Positions 62,860 to 64,000 of a stretch of DNA of 64,000 nucleotides are shown one piece after another. The translations under genes were made by a program, and so were the position numbers. The DNA comes from Anaerolineales bacterium. Its GTDB lineage: Bacteria > Chloroflexota > Anaerolineae > Aggregatilineales > UBA2796. The notes below the pieces were generated by a model that had not been told where the DNA came from, searched no databases, and was given only the letters and a program-made list of their open reading frames with translations. The DNA is taken from positions 124,001 through 188,000 of the forward strand of contig JABTTZ010000002.1 of the NCBI GenBank assembly GCA_015075625.1, in the 5' to 3' direction. The first letter of the stretch is position 1. Each line of letters begins with the position of its first letter.

Positions 62860-64000
62860 TTAGGCGGGCAGTCGCAGCGTAAAGGTAGACCCTTCGCCAA
62901 GTGTACTTTCGACGGCAATCACACCGTTGTGCGCCTCTGCGACAAGGCGGCAAAAAGCTAAGCCCAAGCCGCTCCCGCGTCCCTCTTGTGCCGCCCCTGT
63001 ATTGAATTTATCAAAGATGCGTGCTTGCACATCAGGGGCAATGCCGCGCCCTGTGTCGCGCACAGAAATAGCGACGGCGGATTTGGCGGGATCAGGGGCA
63101 GCAGAGATGGTCACCTGACCGCCCGTTGGGGTGAACTTTAGCGCATTGTCGATCAGGTTTTGAAGGACGCGGCTGATCAGGCGGGGATCAAGGTTGAGCG
63201 GGGGAAGGGCATCGGGAATACTCTCGACAAGGCGGATGTTTTTCCGCCGAGCGACGGATACTTCCCATGACACCAAGTCGTTGACGATCTGCTTTAGGTG
63301 AACAATCTGTTTTTCCAGCGGCATAACCCCTTGCTCAAGGCGCTGCATATCGAGAATGGTATTCACCATATTCGTCATGCGGCGCAGCCCTGTGTTGGCA
63401 ATATCCACCGCCTCTTTCGTCTCTGGGTCGGTTTCTTCCTCCAGTAGTTCAAGCGCCCCGCCAATTGCCGCTAAGGGGTTGCGCAGGTCATGGACGATCA
63501 TGTGCATCAGATCGTCGCGCATCCGCTCTAGGTACTTTCGCTCAGAAATATCGCGGAAGGTGATGATTTGCCCCTGAGCAACCTCTTGAAGGGTATAGAA
63601 GCGTTTTAAGATGACCTCATAGATACCATTAGGTAAAGGGACTTCTGCTCGCCCAGAGGCGGGTATTTGCTCTATATCAACACTGGGAAAAGCGCTTTTG
63701 AAGGCACTTCCAATGGGCGGTTGGGGGTGGTTGAAGATCGTCAGGGCGCGGCGGTTTGCCTCGATCACCCGCCCGTCGTTATCGGTGACGACGACGCCAT
63801 CGGAGAGGCTTTGAAACAACGATTCGTGGGCAACGGGGGCAAGGTCGAACAAGTGCCGCCGGAAGATCGACCAGGCAAAGATTGCCCCGGTGAGGGTGAG
63901 GGCAAAGGGGGTCGGATCGACATTGGGAAGCGGACTTGCGCCGGTAAGGTAAAGGATATTTGCTAACCATGGCAGCGCCGTCCCCACAAAAATAGCGACA
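62860..64000 (-). CDS. PAS-domain sensor histidine kinase (partial, N-terminus outside window)
   Basis: The frame remains open to the window edge, so the N-terminus is missing; the first residues read as the end of a seven-helix membrane sensor (PWLANILYLTG, then FRRHLFDLAPVA). A PAS domain follows (LSDGVVVTDNDGRVIEANRR). The HisKA dimerisation helix has the phospho-acceptor in IVHDLRNPLAAIGGALELL. The ATPase domain shows NLIDNALKFTP, DTGRGIAPD and GSGLGLAFCRLVAEAH. The response regulator is not in the window. Function unknown. Confidence 0.92.
   Translation of the reverse strand, partial: VAIFVGTALPWLANILYLTGASPLPNVDPTPFALTLTGAIFAWSIFRRHLFDLAPVAHESLFQSLSDGVVVTDNDGRVIEANRRALTIFNHPQPPIGSAFKSAFPSVDIEQIPASGRAEVPLPNGIYEVILKRFYTLQEVAQGQIITFRDISERKYLERMRDDLMHMIVHDLRNPLAAIGGALELLEEETDPETKEAVDIANTGLRRMTNMVNTILDMQRLEQGVMPLEKQIVHLKQIVNDLVSWEVSVARRKNIRLVESIPDALPPLNLDPRLISRVLQNLIDNALKFTPTGGQVTISAAPDPAKSAVAISVRDTGRGIAPDVQARIFDKFNTGAAQEGRGSGLGLAFCRLVAEAHNGVIAVESTLGEGSTFTLRLPA

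Overview
The window looks like a chromosomal segment of a member of the Chloroflexota, probably an Anaerolineae-like lineage. This is inferred from gene content and protein style: a complete str-S10-spc-alpha ribosomal super-operon, FAD-dependent ThyX, an orphan ETF pair, direct-sulfhydrylation MetY, and many small paralogues of no recognised family. The taxonomic call is an inference; no 16S rRNA or tRNA gene was seen. DNA is moderately GC-rich, and several intergenic gaps carry C-rich/G-rich palindromic repeats.

Layout. 1-5.6 kb: a sugar ABC-transporter permease, a polysaccharide flippase, and UDP-glucose 6-dehydrogenase split by a 475-residue intein placed directly before its catalytic cysteine. 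5.6-14.8 kb: an accessory stretch with thyX, a Mug-like glycosylase, a WXG100 protein with a toxin-like tail, two tandem paralogues of unknown function, a DJ-1/PfpI protein, an ATP-grasp enzyme, etfBA, a small membrane protein, and an overlapping translin-GNAT pair. 14.9-37.2 kb: one long leftward cluster running from rpsL through rpsG, fusA, tuf, the S10, spc and alpha genes, truA and rplM to rpsI. It begins at a consensus promoter with a long structured leader and ends at a clear intrinsic terminator. infA and rpmJ are missing from their usual place between map and rpsM. A cruciform repeat sits between rpsJ and rplC, and the rpsM-rpsK gap holds a promoter-plus-terminator-like element.

37.4-48.6 kb: a cold-shock-domain protein, a cupin, metY with a CoA-binding protein, der, an O-antigen-ligase-like membrane protein, an exported alpha/beta hydrolase, an SDR, a lipoprotein fusing a thioredoxin-like domain to a cyclophilin, a membrane-anchored hydrolase, and a MoaD-like sulfur carrier ending Gly-Gly-Arg. 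48.8-56.7 kb: an EF-G paralogue whose G4 motif reads NKIN, a decayed insertion sequence with both terminal repeats, mrpG and mrpF without the rest of the Mrp operon, and a GH65 disaccharide phosphorylase transcribed behind a LacI regulator with two DNA-binding headpieces. A SufR/ArsR-like regulator follows. 56.8-64 kb: a CocE-type hydrolase, an exported repeat protein, tlyA, greA-lysS, and the C-terminal part of a PAS-histidine kinase that runs off the window.

Functionally, most of the window is translation machinery surrounded by single-gene accessory units. I saw no complete defence island, prophage or biosynthetic cluster. The most unusual items are the intein at the UGD active site, the double-headpiece LacI protein, the WXG100 toxin-like protein, the NKxN EF-G paralogue, the MoaD-GGR carrier, the divergent S14 zinc knuckle and the regulatory or repeat elements inserted into the ribosomal cluster.
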